Part shown: positions 41,480 to 52,234 of the stretch, in pieces
How positions within the stretch are numbered: position 1 is the stretch's first letter
Layout of the letters: every line of letters begins with the position of its first letter
NCBI RefSeq assembly: GCF_000254135.1
Contig: NZ_AINS01000009.1
Span: forward strand, 21,203-85,202
DNA: 64,000 nucleotides
Direction: 5' to 3'
Source: Campylobacter coli LMG 9860
GTDB taxonomy: Bacteria; Campylobacterota; Campylobacteria; Campylobacterales; Campylobacteraceae
Notes under the pieces: generated by a model
The model's database searches: none
The model's input: the letters and a program-made list of their open reading frames with translations, nothing else
Told to the model about the DNA's origin: nothing
Translations under genes and position numbers: made by a program

Positions 41480-41761
41480 ATGGCTAGATCACTAAAAAAA
41501 GGTCCTTTTGTTGATGATCATGTAATGAAAAAAGTCATCGCTGCTAAAAAGGCTAATGATAATAAACCCATTAAAACTTGGTCTAGAAGAAGTACTATCA
41601 TTCCTGATATGATAGGTTTAACTTTCAATGTTCATAATGGCAAAAGTTTTATTCCCGTTTATATCACTGAAAATCATATCGGTTATAAACTTGGCGAATT
41701 TGCTCCAACACGCACATTTAAAGGCCATAAAGGTTCTGTGCAAAAGAAAATTGGTAAGTAA
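41480..41761 (+). CDS. rpsS: 30S ribosomal protein S19
   Basis: A 93-residue S19 ([18 protein letters not shown]) with the signature [24 protein letters not shown] shown here in part: [15 protein letters not shown]. Binds the 30S head near S13. It begins one base after rplB. Confidence 0.98.
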   Translation: MARSLKKGPFVDDHVMKKVIAAKKANDNKPIKTWSRRSTIIPDMIGLTFNVHNGKSFIPVYITENHIGYKLGEFAPTRTFKGHKGSVQKKIGK

Positions 41762-41771
41762 GGGATAAGAT

Positions 41772-42179
41772 ATGAGTAAAGCATTAATTAAATTCATAAG
41801 ATTATCTCCAACTAAAGCAAGATTGATTGCTAGAGAAGTTCAGGGGATGAATGCAGAATTAGCTATGGCTAGTTTAAAATTTATGCCAAACAAGGGTGCT
41901 AAATATATAGCTAATGCAATTTCAAGTGCAGTAGCAAACGGCGGTTTTGAAGCGAACGAAGTAGTGGTAAAAAGTTGTCGTGTAGATGCTGGTGCTGTAT
42001 TAAAAAGATTTAGACCGCGTGCTAGAGGAAGTGCAAGCCGTATTAGAAAACCTACTTCACATATCTTAGTAGAAGTAGCGAAAGCGGAAGTTAAAACTGA
42101 AGCAAAAAAAGCAGTAGCTAAAAAAACTCCTGTTAAAAAAACAAGTACTAAAAAAGTAACGGCAGAAAAGGAAAGCTAA
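41772..42179 (+). CDS. rplV: 50S ribosomal protein L22
   Basis: A 135-residue L22 with the tunnel-lining beta-hairpin around [20 protein letters not shown] (about residues 76-95), another macrolide-related site. It is longer than the common form of about 110 residues because of a Lys/Ala/Thr-rich C-terminal tail (about residues 110-135, [18 protein letters not shown]). The stop overlaps the rpsC ATG by one base (TAATG). Confidence 0.97.
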   Translation: MSKALIKFIRLSPTKARLIAREVQGMNAELAMASLKFMPNKGAKYIANAISSAVANGGFEANEVVVKSCRVDAGAVLKRFRPRARGSASRIRKPTSHILVEVAKAEVKTEAKKAVAKKTPVKKTSTKKVTAEKES

Positions 42180-42880
42180 TGGGACAAAAAGTAAATCCAA
42201 TCGGTCTAAGACTAGGAATTAATAGAAACTGGGAATCAAGATGGTTTCCAACTAAAGCAAATTTAGTGGAAAATATCGGTGAAGATTACAAAATCAGAGC
42301 TTTCTTAAAAAGAAAACTTTATTATGCGGGAATCAGCCAAATTTTAGTAGAAAGAACTGCTAAAAAGCTTCGCGTAACTGTTGTAGCTGCAAGACCAGGT
42401 ATTATCATTGGTAAAAAAGGTAGCGATGTTGATAATTTAAGAAAAGAATTGCAAGATTTAATCGGTAAAGATGTAAATATCAACATCAAAGAAGAAAGAA
42501 AAGCGGGTGCTTCAGCTCAACTTGCTGCTGAAAGCGTTGCAACTCAACTTGAAAAAAGAATCGCTTTTAGAAGAGCAATGAAAAAAGTAATTCAAGGCGC
42601 ACAAAAAGCAGGTGCTAAAGGGATTAAAGTTTCAGTTTCTGGTCGTTTAGGCGGTGCTGAAATGGCAAGAACTGAATGGTATCTTGAAGGTCGTGTGCCA
42701 CTTCATACTTTAAGAGCAAAAATCGATTACGGTTTTGCAGAAGCTAGAACTACTTATGGAAACATAGGTGTTAAAGTTTGGATCTTTAAAGGTGAAGTAT
42801 TGCAAAAAGGCTTACAAACTGAAAAAACAGAAGAAAGTGCTCCAGCTAAAAAGCCAAGACGCACAAGAAGGGGTAAATAA
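42179..42880 (+). CDS. rpsC: 30S ribosomal protein S3
   Basis: A 233-residue S3 with a KH RNA-binding motif ([20 protein letters not shown]) and the C-terminal motif [21 protein letters not shown] in shortened view [11 protein letters not shown]. Forms part of the mRNA entry tunnel. The C-terminal tail is basic ([10 protein letters not shown]). Confidence 0.98.
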   Translation: MGQKVNPIGLRLGINRNWESRWFPTKANLVENIGEDYKIRAFLKRKLYYAGISQILVERTAKKLRVTVVAARPGIIIGKKGSDVDNLRKELQDLIGKDVNINIKEERKAGASAQLAAESVATQLEKRIAFRRAMKKVIQGAQKAGAKGIKVSVSGRLGGAEMARTEWYLEGRVPLHTLRAKIDYGFAEARTTYGNIGVKVWIFKGEVLQKGLQTEKTEESAPAKKPRRTRRGK

Positions 42881-42882
42881 TC

Positions 42883-43308
42883 ATGTTAATGCCAAAAAGA
42901 ACTAAATATCGCAAAATGATGAAAGGGCGTAACAGAGGTTATGCTAATCGTGGAACAGAATTTACTTTTGGTGAATTTGCATTAAAAGCAACTGAAGCAG
43001 GACGCATTAACTCACGCCAAATCGAAGCAGCGCGTATCGCTTTAACTCGTTTTGTTAAAAGACAAGGAAAAACTTGGATTAGAGTTTTCCCAGATAAGCC
43101 TTTGACAAAAAAACCTTTAGAAACTCGTATGGGTAAAGGTAAAGGTGCTGTTGAGGAATGGGTAATGAATATCAAGCCAGGTCGTATCATTTATGAAATG
43201 GCAGGAGTAAGCGAAGAAATGGCAAGAGAAGCATTGACTTTAGCTATGCATAAACTTCCATTTAAAACTAAGTTTGTTACAAGAGAGAGCCAAAATGAAA
43301 TATACTGA
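42883..43308 (+). CDS. rplP: 50S ribosomal protein L16
   Basis: A 141-residue L16 ([19 protein letters not shown]) needed for A-site tRNA binding; the signature [13 protein letters not shown] is intact. Two in-frame ATGs lie six bases apart; the first is used by convention. Its last 14 bases overlap rpmC. Confidence 0.97.
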   Translation: MLMPKRTKYRKMMKGRNRGYANRGTEFTFGEFALKATEAGRINSRQIEAARIALTRFVKRQGKTWIRVFPDKPLTKKPLETRMGKGKGAVEEWVMNIKPGRIIYEMAGVSEEMAREALTLAMHKLPFKTKFVTRESQNEIY

Positions 43309-43480
43309 GATTAAAGATAAAACAGCAGCTGAGCTTGCAACAATGCTAAAAGAAAAAAAGGTGCTTTTATTCACTTTAAAACAAAAGCTAAAAACAATGC
43401 AACTTACTAATCCAAAAGAGATTAGCCAAGTAAAAAAAGACATTGCTAGAATCAATACAGCAATTAACGCTTTAAAATAA
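43295..43480 (+). CDS. rpmC: 50S ribosomal protein L29
   Basis: A 61-residue L29, a helical protein beside L23 at the tunnel exit. The ATG at 43295 ([14 protein letters not shown]) inside the end of rplP matches the family N-terminus and has GAGAGCC before it; the longer upstream frame does not. Confidence 0.96.
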   Translation: MKYTEIKDKTAAELATMLKEKKVLLFTLKQKLKTMQLTNPKEISQVKKDIARINTAINALK

Positions 43481-43489
43481 GGATAAAAA

Positions 43490-43741
43490 ATGGCATTTAA
43501 AAGAGAAATACAAGGCGTTGTTGTGAAAATCGCAGGTGAGAAAACAGCGAGTATTTTGGTTGAAAGAAAAGTGGTTCATCCAAGATATAGAAAAATTGTT
43601 AAACGCTTTAAAAAATATCTAATTCATGATGAGAGAAATGAAGCTAAAGTGGGAGATACCGTTGTGGCGGTTGAATGTAGACCACTTTCTAAAAGAAAAT
43701 CATTTCGCTTAAAATCTGTATTAGCTACAGGAGTTGAGTAA
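43490..43741 (+). CDS. rpsQ: 30S ribosomal protein S17
   Basis: An 83-residue S17 with an OB fold; the conserved segment [19 protein letters not shown] is present. Its stop overlaps the rplN start by one base (TAATG). Confidence 0.97.
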   Translation: MAFKREIQGVVVKIAGEKTASILVERKVVHPRYRKIVKRFKKYLIHDERNEAKVGDTVVAVECRPLSKRKSFRLKSVLATGVE

Positions 43742-44109
43742 TGATTCAAAGTTTTACAAGACTTGCAGTTGCTGATAATAGCGGTGCAAAAGAATTAATG
43801 TGTATCAAGGTTTTAGGGGGTAGCAAAAGAAGATACGCTACCGTAGGTGATGTAATCGTTGCATCTGTTAAAAAAGCTTTACCAAATGGAAAAGTTAAAA
43901 AAGGTCAAGTGGTAAAAGCGGTTATCGTTAGAACTAAAAAAGAAATTCATAGAGATAATGGTTCTTTGATTCGTTTTGATGAAAATGCTGCGGTTATTCT
44001 TGACAACAAAAGAGAGCCTATCGGAACTCGTATCTTTGGGCCAGTGGGCAGAGAAGTTAGATATGGTGGCTTTATGAAAATCGTTTCACTAGCACCGGAG
44101 GTATTATAA
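43741..44109 (+). CDS. rplN: 50S ribosomal protein L14
   Basis: A 122-residue L14, the canonical length, beginning [20 protein letters not shown] and containing the signature [20 protein letters not shown] in part ([10 protein letters not shown]). Part of intersubunit bridges and the RsfS docking site. One-base overlaps with both neighbours. Confidence 0.98.
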   Translation: MIQSFTRLAVADNSGAKELMCIKVLGGSKRRYATVGDVIVASVKKALPNGKVKKGQVVKAVIVRTKKEIHRDNGSLIRFDENAAVILDNKREPIGTRIFGPVGREVRYGGFMKIVSLAPEVL

Positions 44110-44342
44110 TGGCGGTTAAATTAAAAATCAAAAAAGGTGATAGCGTTAAGGTTATCACAGGCGATGATAAAGGTAAAACAGGTAAAGTTTTAGCGGTATA
44201 TCCAAAAACACTTAAAGTGGTAGTTGAAGGATGTAAAATCGCTAAAAAAGCTATTAAGCCGAGTGAGAAAAACCCAAATGGTGGTTTTATCAATAAAGAA
44301 ATGCCAATGGATATTTCCAATGTGGCAAAAGTTCAGGAGTAA
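44109..44342 (+). CDS. rplX: 50S ribosomal protein L24
   Basis: A 77-residue L24 with a KOW motif ([20 protein letters not shown]), an assembly initiator for the large subunit. It is short for the family (about 100), as usual in epsilonproteobacteria. Overlaps rplN by one base. Confidence 0.97.
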   Translation: MAVKLKIKKGDSVKVITGDDKGKTGKVLAVYPKTLKVVVEGCKIAKKAIKPSEKNPNGGFINKEMPMDISNVAKVQE

Positions 44343-44345
44343 GCG

Positions 44346-44891
44346 ATGATGAGATTAAAAGAAAAATATAATCAAAGCATTAAACCTGCATTGGTTAAAG
44401 AATTTGATATTAAAAATCCTATGCTTATCCCTGTGATCGAAAAAGTAGTTATCAGCGTAGGTGCTGGTGAGTTGGCTAAAGATCAAAAAGTATTGCAAAA
44501 TGTTGCAGATACTATTTCTTTGATAGCAGGACAAAAGGCTGTGATTACTAAAGCTAAAAAATCAGTTGCAGGATTTAAAGTGCGTGAAGGTTTTCCTGTA
44601 GGTGTAATGGTAACTTTAAGAAAAGAAAATATGTTTGCTTTTCTTGATAAATTAATTTCTATTGCTTTACCAAGAGTGAAAGACTTTAGAGGTTTAAGTA
44701 GAGATGGTTTTGATGGAAGAGGAAATTACAATTTCGGTCTTGATGAGCAGTTGATGTTCCCAGAAGTTGAGTATGATAAAATTTTAAGAACTCATGGTAT
44801 GAACATTTCTATAGTTACAACAGCACAAAACGATAAAGAGGCACAAAAGTTGTTAGAACTTATCGGTGTGCCATTTACAAAAGGAAAGTAA
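44346..44891 (+). CDS. rplE: 50S ribosomal protein L5
   Basis: A 181-residue L5 that binds 5S rRNA and contacts P-site tRNA. Family motifs: [12 protein letters not shown] and [20 protein letters not shown]. Two adjacent ATGs (44346 and 44349) follow AGGAG; the first is taken, but both spacings are acceptable. Confidence 0.97.
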   Translation: MMRLKEKYNQSIKPALVKEFDIKNPMLIPVIEKVVISVGAGELAKDQKVLQNVADTISLIAGQKAVITKAKKSVAGFKVREGFPVGVMVTLRKENMFAFLDKLISIALPRVKDFRGLSRDGFDGRGNYNFGLDEQLMFPEVEYDKILRTHGMNISIVTTAQNDKEAQKLLELIGVPFTKGK

Positions 44892-44892
44892 G

Positions 44893-45078
44893 ATGGCTAA
44901 AAAATCAATGATTGCAAAAGCGGCACGCAAACCTAAATTCAAAGTAAGAGGCTATACAAGATGCCAAATTTGTGGGCGTCCGCATTCGGTTTATAGAGAT
45001 TTTGGAATTTGTAGAGTTTGCCTAAGAAAAATGGGTAATGAAGGCTTGATTCCAGGTCTTAAAAAAGCAAGCTGGTAA
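44893..45078 (+). CDS. rpsN: 30S ribosomal protein S14, zinc-binding type
   Basis: A 61-residue S14 of the short C+ form, with four zinc ligands as CQIC and CRVC (about residues 24-43). The ATG at 44893 ([13 protein letters not shown]) overlaps nothing real upstream; an earlier in-frame ATG lies inside rplE and lacks family similarity. Only the zinc form is seen here. Confidence 0.97.
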   Translation: MAKKSMIAKAARKPKFKVRGYTRCQICGRPHSVYRDFGICRVCLRKMGNEGLIPGLKKASW

Positions 45079-45087
45079 GGAAATAAA

Positions 45088-45483
45088 ATGATAAATGATA
45101 TAATTTCAGATTCACTAACAAGAATTCGCAATGCCGGAATGAGAAAGCTTGAAACAACCAAGCTTTTGCATTCTAAAGTTGTTGAAGCTTTAGTTGGAAT
45201 TTTCCAAGCTAAAGGGTATATTGAAAGTTTTAATGTTATCGAAGAAGATAAAAAGAAATTTATCAATGTAGTTTTAAAATACGATGAAAAAGGTAAAAGC
45301 GTTATTAACGAACTTAAAAGAGTTTCTAAACCAGGTCGTCGTGTTTATAAGGGTAAAGAAGAAATTAAAAGATTTAAAAACGGTTATGGTACTATCGTAG
45401 TTAGCACAAGTCGTGGCGTTTTAGCAAATGATGAAGCTTATAAAGCAGGTGTTGGCGGCGAAATTTTATGTACCATTTGGTAA
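45088..45483 (+). CDS. rpsH: 30S ribosomal protein S8
   Basis: A 131-residue S8, a primary 16S binder and in E. coli the repressor of the spc part of the operon. The signature [17 protein letters not shown] is present. It is followed by a 77-base gap, the longest within the operon, with no clear promoter or hairpin. Confidence 0.97.
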   Translation: MINDIISDSLTRIRNAGMRKLETTKLLHSKVVEALVGIFQAKGYIESFNVIEEDKKKFINVVLKYDEKGKSVINELKRVSKPGRRVYKGKEEIKRFKNGYGTIVVSTSRGVLANDEAYKAGVGGEILCTIW

Positions 45484-45560
45484 AAATCTGCTTTTTATGG
45501 CATTGGGTATCCATTCTTTTAAAAAAGTAGAAATATCCTAGACAAATAAAAAGGAAAAAT

Positions 45561-46097
45561 ATGTCTCGTATAGGTAAACAACCAATCGCTATCCCTAGTG
45601 GAGTAGAGGTTAAACTAGAAGGAAATTTGCTTAAATTTAAAAAAGGAAATTTAGCAAAAGAGCTTGATACAAAAGCAAATGTAAATGTTGAGATTAAAGA
45701 TAATAACATTCTTTTCTCTCCTAAAGGTGAAGATAGACAAAGTAGAGCATATTGGGGAACTTATAGAGCTTTAGCTTACAATATCGTTGTAGGCTTAACT
45801 CAAGGTTTTTCAAAAACTCTTGAAATCAACGGAGTGGGTTATAAAGCTGCTTTAAAAGGTAAAGTTTTAGAATTAAGCCTTGGTTTTTCACATCCTATCA
45901 ACTATGATATTCCAGAAGGAATTGAAATCACTGTGGATAAAAACAATGTTATCATTAAAGGAAGTGATAAACAAGTAGTAGGACAAGTTGCTGCTCAAAT
46001 TCGTGAATTTAGACCACCTGAGCCATATAAAGGAAAAGGCGTTAAGTATTCTGATGAACGCATTATCCGCAAAGCTGGTAAGACATCTAAAAAGTAA
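45561..46097 (+). CDS. rplF: 50S ribosomal protein L6
   Basis: A 178-residue L6 ([15 protein letters not shown]), two duplicated domains near the factor-binding site, with the signature [25 protein letters not shown] precedes the ATG. Confidence 0.98.
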   Translation: MSRIGKQPIAIPSGVEVKLEGNLLKFKKGNLAKELDTKANVNVEIKDNNILFSPKGEDRQSRAYWGTYRALAYNIVVGLTQGFSKTLEINGVGYKAALKGKVLELSLGFSHPINYDIPEGIEITVDKNNVIIKGSDKQVVGQVAAQIREFRPPEPYKGKGVKYSDERIIRKAGKTSKK

Positions 46098-46106
46098 GGA
46101 TAGGCA

Positions 46107-46463
46107 ATGAGAGCAAATGTACTAAAAAGAAAACTAACTTTAAGAATTAAAAGAAAAAAAAGAATTAGAGCAAAAATTTCAGGATGTGAAAACTTCCCAA
46201 GAATTTCTGTTTTTAAATCAAATAGAACTCTTTATATCCAAGCGATTGATGATGTTAAAGCTGTAACTTTAGCAGCAGTAGATGGACGCAAACTTGGCGT
46301 TAAAGCAAACAAAGAAGGTGCTAAAAAAATCGCTACTGAATTTGCTAAAGTTTTAAAAGCTAAGCAAATAGAACAAGCTGTGTTTGATAGAAATGGTTAT
46401 GTATATCACGGAGTAATTGCAGCATTAGCTGAATCTTTAAGAGAAAATGGTATTAGGCTATAA
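46107..46463 (+). CDS. rplR: 50S ribosomal protein L18
   Basis: A 118-residue L18 that binds 5S rRNA with L5. It has a basic N-terminus ([17 protein letters not shown]) and a C-terminal [21 protein letters not shown] family segment, seen as DRNGYVYHG and [10 protein letters not shown]. Confidence 0.97.
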
Positions 46464-46474
46464 GGGGTAAATCG

Positions 46475-46918
46475 ATGGAAAAATATAATAGAGAAGAATT
46501 TGAAGAAGTAATCGTCGATATCGGCAGAGTTACTAAGGTTGTTAAAGGTGGTAGAAGATTTAGATTTACTGCTTTAGTTATTGTTGGAAACCGCAAAGGT
46601 TTAGTAGGTGTTGGTTATGGCAAGGCTAAAGAAGTTCCTGATGCTATTCGCAAAGCAGTTGATGATGCATTTAAAAATATCGTTGAAGTAAAAACTAAAG
46701 GATCAACTATTGCTCACGATGTTGAAGTAAAATACAACGCAAGTAGAATTTTACTTAAACCAGCTAGCGAAGGTACGGGAGTTATCGCGGGTGGTTCTAC
46801 TCGTCCTATCGTAGAGCTTGCGGGTATTAAAGATATCTTAACTAAGTCTTTAGGTTCAAATAACTCAGCTAACGTGGTTCGTGCTACAATCAAAGCTTTA
46901 ACAATGCTAAAAGGATAA
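46475..46918 (+). CDS. rpsE: 30S ribosomal protein S5
   Basis: A 147-residue S5, slightly short for the family (about 165). The double-stranded RNA-binding region [15 protein letters not shown] and the loop linked to spectinomycin sensitivity are intact. Ten bases after rplR. Confidence 0.98.
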
Positions 46919-46922
46919 GAAG

Positions 46923-47315
46923 ATGAATTTGACAAAAGCAGCGGGATCAACGCATAAAACCAAAAGAATAGGCCGTGGCCAAGGAAGTGGAATGGGTAAA
47001 ACCGCCACTAAAGGGGGCAAAGGTCAAACCGCTAGAAAGGGTTATAATGAAAAAAGAGGTTTTGAAGGAGGTCAGCAACCTCTTCAAAGAAGATTACCAA
47101 AAGTTGGTTTTACTTCTAAAATCGCAAAACCTTATGTGATTAATGTTGAAAAAATCACAGCCGTAAAAGAGCTTAATGAAATTACAATTGAAAGCATCAA
47201 AAGCGTTCATAAAATTTCAAAGTCTGTTACTAAAATTAAATTAATCGGTGCAAGTGCAAAAGACTTAGCATCAAAAATTAAAGACGAGAATATCAGCGTC
47301 ACCGGATCAAAATAA
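46923..47315 (+). CDS. rplO: 50S ribosomal protein L15
   Basis: A 130-residue L15 with the basic, glycine-rich N-terminus ([19 protein letters not shown]) that threads into 23S rRNA. It directly follows rpsE: rpmD (L30) is absent between them, as is normal for this group. One-base overlap with secY. Confidence 0.97.
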   Translation: MNLTKAAGSTHKTKRIGRGQGSGMGKTATKGGKGQTARKGYNEKRGFEGGQQPLQRRLPKVGFTSKIAKPYVINVEKITAVKELNEITIESIKSVHKISKSVTKIKLIGASAKDLASKIKDENISVTGSK

Positions 47316-48580
47316 TGAATAAGGCATTGACGAATAAGATTTTAATCACCTTAGCTTTCTTGTTTGCTTATAGGGTTCTGGCTTATGTGCCAGTTCCTGG
47401 CGTCAATGCTGATGTGATTGCGGAATTTTTTAACAATAATCAAAACAATGCTTTGGGTTTATTTAATGTTTTTAGTGGTGGGGCAGCAGAACGCTTTTCT
47501 ATCATTTCTTTAGGTATTATGCCTTATATTACTGCTTCGATTATCATGGAGCTTTTAGCAGCTACTTTCCCAAATATCGGTAAAATGAAAAAAGAACGCG
47601 ATGGTATGCAAAAATATATGCAAATTATCCGTTATGCAACTATAGTAATCACTTTAGTTCAAAGTATCGGTGTGGCTATAGGACTTCAAAGTTTACATGG
47701 AAGAGGTGGAGCAGGCGCTATAATGATAGAAAATTTAAATATGTTTATTGCGCTTTGTGCAATTTCTATGCTCGCAGGAACTATGCTTTTGATGTGGATA
47801 GGTGAACAAATCACACAAAGAGGTATAGGAAATGGTATTTCTTTGATTATTTTTGCAGGTATTGTTTCAGGAATTCCAAGGGCTATTTCGGGTACAGTAG
47901 GACAGATAAATTCAGGCGAAATGAATTTCTTAACCGCTTTTGTTATCCTTGCTTTGATTTTAATCACTATTGGCGTGATTATATATGTAGAGCTTGGAGA
48001 AAGAAGAATTCCTATTTCGTACTCGCGTAAAGTAGTAATGCAAAATCAAAATAAGCGTATTATGAACTATATTCCAATTAAAATCAATTTAAGTGGAGTT
48101 ATTCCGCCGATTTTTGCTAGCGCTATTTTAATGTTTCCTACGACTATTTTGCAAACAAGTACAAATCCGTATTTGCAAGCTATCAATGACTTTTTGAATC
48201 CAAATGGTTATTTATTTCATGTTTTGACTTTCTTGTTTGTGATTTTCTTTGCGTATTTTTATGCTTCTATAGTATTTAATGCTAAGGATATAGCGGAAAA
48301 TCTTAAAAAACAAGGGGGTTTTATCCCTGGAATTCGTCCAGGCGAAGGGACAGCAAATTATCTTAATGAAGTAGCTTCTCGTCTTACTTTATCGGGTTCT
48401 ATTTATTTAGGACTTGTAGCAACCTTGCCTTGGGTTTTGGTTAAATTCATGGGTGTACCTTTTAATTTTGGAGGTACTTCTGTATTGATTGTAGTTCAAG
48501 TTGCATTGGATACAATGAGAAAAATTGAAGCTCAAATTTATATGAATAAATACCAAACCTTAAATGCAATAGGTTTATAA
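47315..48580 (+). CDS. secY: Protein translocase subunit SecY
   Basis: A 421-residue channel subunit of the Sec translocon with ten membrane spans. Family signatures: LGIMPYITASIIMELL near TM2 and ERRIPISYSRKV before TM6. It is the last gene of the ribosomal operon, overlapping rplO by one base, and is followed by a strong hairpin; map, infA and the S13 group are not in this window. Confidence 0.98.
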   Translation: MNKALTNKILITLAFLFAYRVLAYVPVPGVNADVIAEFFNNNQNNALGLFNVFSGGAAERFSIISLGIMPYITASIIMELLAATFPNIGKMKKERDGMQKYMQIIRYATIVITLVQSIGVAIGLQSLHGRGGAGAIMIENLNMFIALCAISMLAGTMLLMWIGEQITQRGIGNGISLIIFAGIVSGIPRAISGTVGQINSGEMNFLTAFVILALILITIGVIIYVELGERRIPISYSRKVVMQNQNKRIMNYIPIKINLSGVIPPIFASAILMFPTTILQTSTNPYLQAINDFLNPNGYLFHVLTFLFVIFFAYFYASIVFNAKDIAENLKKQGGFIPGIRPGEGTANYLNEVASRLTLSGSIYLGLVATLPWVLVKFMGVPFNFGGTSVLIVVQVALDTMRKIEAQIYMNKYQTLNAIGL

Positions 48581-48586
48581 ACTTTT

Positions 48587-48618
48587 AACACAAGGAGGAG
48601 ATATCTCCTTGTGTTTTA
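48587..48618. terminator. Terminator after secY
   Basis: ACACAAGGAG and CTCCTTGTGT pair perfectly across a 7-base loop, with one further A-T pair outside, followed by TTTA. It lies between convergent secY and the MFS gene. Confidence 0.85.
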
Positions 48619-48641
48619 TACTTTCTATAAAAAGCGATTTT

Positions 48642-49901
48642 TCATCTTTGTTTTAAAAATAAAAATACAATACAAACTATAAAATTTAAAATAGCCCATA
48701 TTAAAAACGCATCAACAAGTCCTAATTGTCTTACTATAGGCTGAGAGATAATCGGGCTTAAGAATTGCCCTAAAAATATACAACTAGCTAAAATTCCATA
48801 AGCTCTAGCTCGTGCATTTTCAGGACAGATTGAAAAAAGATAAGCAGTGTTATTTACAAGCATGATACCTCCACCCATTCCAAGCAAGGCTAAAGCAAAT
48901 AAAACAGCGATAAAATCATCAATCAAAAAGAGTATCAAAAAAGAACAGCCCACAATGAATAAAGTAGCAATATAAATCATTTTAATACTTAAAAAACGCA
49001 TGATATATTTGTAACTTAGAGAAAAAATACCATAACAAAGTGCAGAAATTGACATTGAAATCCCTATAAATTTAGGATCTAAGCCTAGATGCTCTTCTAT
49101 ATAATAAGGAAGTTGTGTAGGGGATATATAATAAACCACCATGATAAAAAATCCTATAAAATAAATAGGAAAAAATTTCCAGTAATTAGTTTTTTCTTCT
49201 ATCTTTGTATGATTGTAAAATTTAAATTTTCTTGGCTCAAAAAGATAAATCATGGCTATGAGGGTGATTAAAATTCCAAGCCCATAAACCAAAAAAGGAT
49301 AGCGCCAAGAATAACTTGAAACAAAGCCCGCTATAGAGATAAACACTGCACCACCTACCGCACAAAAAAAGCCTTGAAGACTTAAGGCATTTTCTCTACG
49401 GTTAAAGCCACCACGACTATAATAATCTCCCAGCAAAGCCGAAGCACCCGTCATTATAAAAGCCGTTGCCATCCCAAAAATAGCTCTTGAAGTGAGTATG
49501 GCATAGATATTATTTAAGAAAAAACCACTTACTCCAGCAAGTGTCCAAACAATCATTGCAGGAAAAACAAATTTTAATTTACCCAGTTTATCCATTAAAA
49601 TTCCTGCAAAAGGAGATAAAATCACAACGAAAATAGCAGGTAGGGTTAATACTAAACGCACTAAAATATCAAGATGTGCTAGGGTAAAATTTGTTTGCAT
49701 ATTTGCACCTGATTGGATTAAAATATCTTCAAAATGTCTATTGATTGCAGGCAGTGCTGATGAGATTACCACGCTTCCTAGCATAGTCATTGCCGCCATG
49801 GAAAATACTGCGATTTTAAAGCCTGATTTTTCTGTGATCTCAACTATTTTTTTATCTAATTTTGTATCATTGGGGTGAAATTTATAAGATTTTTTCTTCA
49901 T
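48642..49901 (-). CDS. Major facilitator superfamily transporter
   Basis: A 419-residue permease with twelve predicted spans. The inter-span motif GILMDKLGKLKFVFP between TM2 and TM3 matches the MFS motif A (GxLaDrxGrrxxl). A basic, hydrophilic N-terminus (KKKSYKFHPNDTKLDKK) precedes TM1. A drug or metabolite exporter is likely by resemblance, but the substrate is not known. It is convergent with secY and divergent from topA across a 228-base spacer. Confidence 0.85.
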   Translation of the reverse strand: MKKKSYKFHPNDTKLDKKIVEITEKSGFKIAVFSMAAMTMLGSVVISSALPAINRHFEDILIQSGANMQTNFTLAHLDILVRLVLTLPAIFVVILSPFAGILMDKLGKLKFVFPAMIVWTLAGVSGFFLNNIYAILTSRAIFGMATAFIMTGASALLGDYYSRGGFNRRENALSLQGFFCAVGGAVFISIAGFVSSYSWRYPFLVYGLGILITLIAMIYLFEPRKFKFYNHTKIEEKTNYWKFFPIYFIGFFIMVVYYISPTQLPYYIEEHLGLDPKFIGISMSISALCYGIFSLSYKYIMRFLSIKMIYIATLFIVGCSFLILFLIDDFIAVLFALALLGMGGGIMLVNNTAYLFSICPENARARAYGILASCIFLGQFLSPIISQPIVRQLGLVDAFLIWAILNFIVCIVFLFLKQR

Positions 49902-50129
49902 ATTTGAACCTTTTTAGTTTTATTATACTCAAAAATTTTTCTTTTGTATTTAAAATTACTTCTATTTGTAATTTATACTCCTGTTTTTCATTTGTATAGA
50001 TAAAATATCTTTCATTATAAGTAGAATTTCAAAAATTTTTAGCTAAATTCAGCTTTTAATTTTTTATAGAAATTATTTATCTTTAATTATTAATAGTATT
50101 TTTAATGAAATTTACAAAGGCAGTAGCAA

Positions 50130-52232
50130 ATGAAAAAAAATTTGATCATAGTCGAATCTCCTGCAAAAGCAAAAACTATAGGCAATTTTTTGGGCAAAGA
50201 ATATGAAGTCATAGCTTCTAAAGGGCATATAAGAGATTTACCTAAATCAAGTTTTGGTATAAAAATAGAAAATGATGAATTTATCCCTGAGTATAGAATC
50301 ACAAGCGATCATAGTGTTTTAGTTAAAGAACTTAAGGAAAAAGCAAAGGGAGCAAAAGAGATTTATTTAGCAACCGATGAGGATAGAGAAGGAGAGGCTA
50401 TAGCCTATCATATTGCAAAAGCTATAGGCAAAGATGAAAATGTCTTACCGCGTATCGTTTTTCATGAGATTACCAAAAATGCTATCGAAAATGCTTTAAA
50501 AAATCCTAGAAAACTTGATATGAATTCTGTTAATGCTCAGCAAACTAGGCGTTTATTAGATCGTATTGTAGGATATAAATTAAGTCCTTTGCTAGGGCAA
50601 AAAATTCAAAGAGGCTTAAGCGCGGGCCGTGTTCAAAGTGCAGCTTTAAAGATCATAGTCGATCGTGAAAAAGAAATTCGTGCTTTTGTTCCTTTGGAAT
50701 ATTTTAGTATAGATATGATATTTCAAAAGGATTTAAATGCAGAACTTGTCGAATTTGATAAAGCAAAGATAGAAAAGCTTACTCTTACAAATAAAGATCG
50801 TGCAAAGCTTGTTTTTGAAGCGTGTAAAAATGAAAATTATGCTATAAGCGATATAGAAAGCAAAGAAAGAAAAATTGCTCCACCTCCACCTTTTATGACT
50901 TCAACCTTACAACAAAGTGCAAGCAATCGTTTGGGATTTAACCCTAAAAAAACTATGATGATAGCTCAAAAACTTTATGAGGGAGTAAATACTCATGAGG
51001 GTGTGATGGGGGTTATTACTTATATGAGAACCGATAGTTTAAATTTAGCCAAAGAAGCAGTAGAAAATGCAAGAAAATTCATACAAGCAAATTTTGGCAA
51101 AGACTATCTTCCAACCAAAGCAAATGTTTATACTACAAAAGCTAAAGGCGCTCAAGAAGCTCATGAAGCTATACGCCCTACTAATTTAAATTTTACTCCA
51201 GAAATCGCAGCTAAATTTTTAGATAAAGACGAGTTAAAGCTCTATACGCTTATCTATAATCGTTTTTTAGCTTGTCAGATGAATCCTGCTATCTCTCAAA
51301 CTCAAAATGTTTTTGTAAAAAATGACAGAGCAGTGTTTAAGATAAGTGGTAGGAAAATTCTTTTTGATGGGTATTATAAAGTTTATGGTGATATGGATAA
51401 GGATAAAATTTTACCAAATTTTAAAATAGGTGAAAATTTAAAAATACAAAATTTAGAAATGAACTCACATTTTACAGAACCTCCTTCAAGATATTCCGAA
51501 GCTGGACTTGTGAAAAAACTTGAAAGCTTAGGCATAGGTCGCCCTTCAACTTATGCGCCGACTATTTCTATACTCACAAGCCGTGATTATGTAAAAATCG
51601 ATAAAAAACAACTCATTCCTAGTGAAGTCGCTTTTAGTGTAACTGAAGTGCTTGAAAAGAATTTCAGTGATATAGTAGATAGTAAATTTACTTCAAATCT
51701 TGAAAATACTTTAGATGAGATTGCAGAAGATAAAGCTAATTGGCAAGAAACTTTGAAAGAATTTTATTATCCCTTTATGAGGAAGGTTGAAGAAGGAAAA
51801 ACAAAAATTGCAAGCCAAAAAACGGTGACTAAATTGGGTGAAAATTGCCCTGATTGTGGTGGTGAACTTGCGATTAGAAAAGGGCGTTTTGGAGAATTTG
51901 TAGCTTGTTTAAATTTTCCAAAATGCAAATACTCAAGAAATTTAAAAAATGAAAGCAAGAATGAAGCTGAAGTAAGTGTTAGCAAGGCTAAAGCAAAGGG
52001 CATAGGCATTACTTGTCCAAGTTGCAAAGAGGGTGAGATAGTAGAGCGCCTTTCAAAACGCGGTAAATTTTATGGTTGTAGTGCTTATCCAAAATGTAAT
52101 TTTATAAGTAAATATAAACCAAGCGATGAAAAATGTGAGGAATGTGGAGAAAATTTAGTGATAAAAGAGCTAAAAAAAGGCACATTCTTAGAATGTTTAA
52201 AATGCAAAATTAAAAAAGAAATAAAGGATTAA
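50130..52232 (+). CDS. topA: DNA topoisomerase I
   Basis: A 700-residue type IA topoisomerase that relaxes negative supercoils. The Toprim domain starts LIIVESPAKAKTIGNFLGK with DEDREGEAIAYH; the active-site Tyr is in ITYMRTDSLNLA (about residue 295). Three C-terminal zinc-finger modules are visible: CPDCGGEL...CLNFPKC, CPSCKEGE...CSAYPKC and CEECGENL...CLKC. Transcribed with bioB two bases downstream, an odd functional pairing common to the genus. Confidence 0.97.
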   Translation: MKKNLIIVESPAKAKTIGNFLGKEYEVIASKGHIRDLPKSSFGIKIENDEFIPEYRITSDHSVLVKELKEKAKGAKEIYLATDEDREGEAIAYHIAKAIGKDENVLPRIVFHEITKNAIENALKNPRKLDMNSVNAQQTRRLLDRIVGYKLSPLLGQKIQRGLSAGRVQSAALKIIVDREKEIRAFVPLEYFSIDMIFQKDLNAELVEFDKAKIEKLTLTNKDRAKLVFEACKNENYAISDIESKERKIAPPPPFMTSTLQQSASNRLGFNPKKTMMIAQKLYEGVNTHEGVMGVITYMRTDSLNLAKEAVENARKFIQANFGKDYLPTKANVYTTKAKGAQEAHEAIRPTNLNFTPEIAAKFLDKDELKLYTLIYNRFLACQMNPAISQTQNVFVKNDRAVFKISGRKILFDGYYKVYGDMDKDKILPNFKIGENLKIQNLEMNSHFTEPPSRYSEAGLVKKLESLGIGRPSTYAPTISILTSRDYVKIDKKQLIPSEVAFSVTEVLEKNFSDIVDSKFTSNLENTLDEIAEDKANWQETLKEFYYPFMRKVEEGKTKIASQKTVTKLGENCPDCGGELAIRKGRFGEFVACLNFPKCKYSRNLKNESKNEAEVSVSKAKAKGIGITCPSCKEGEIVERLSKRGKFYGCSAYPKCNFISKYKPSDEKCEECGENLVIKELKKGTFLECLKCKIKKEIKD

Positions 52233-52234
52233 TC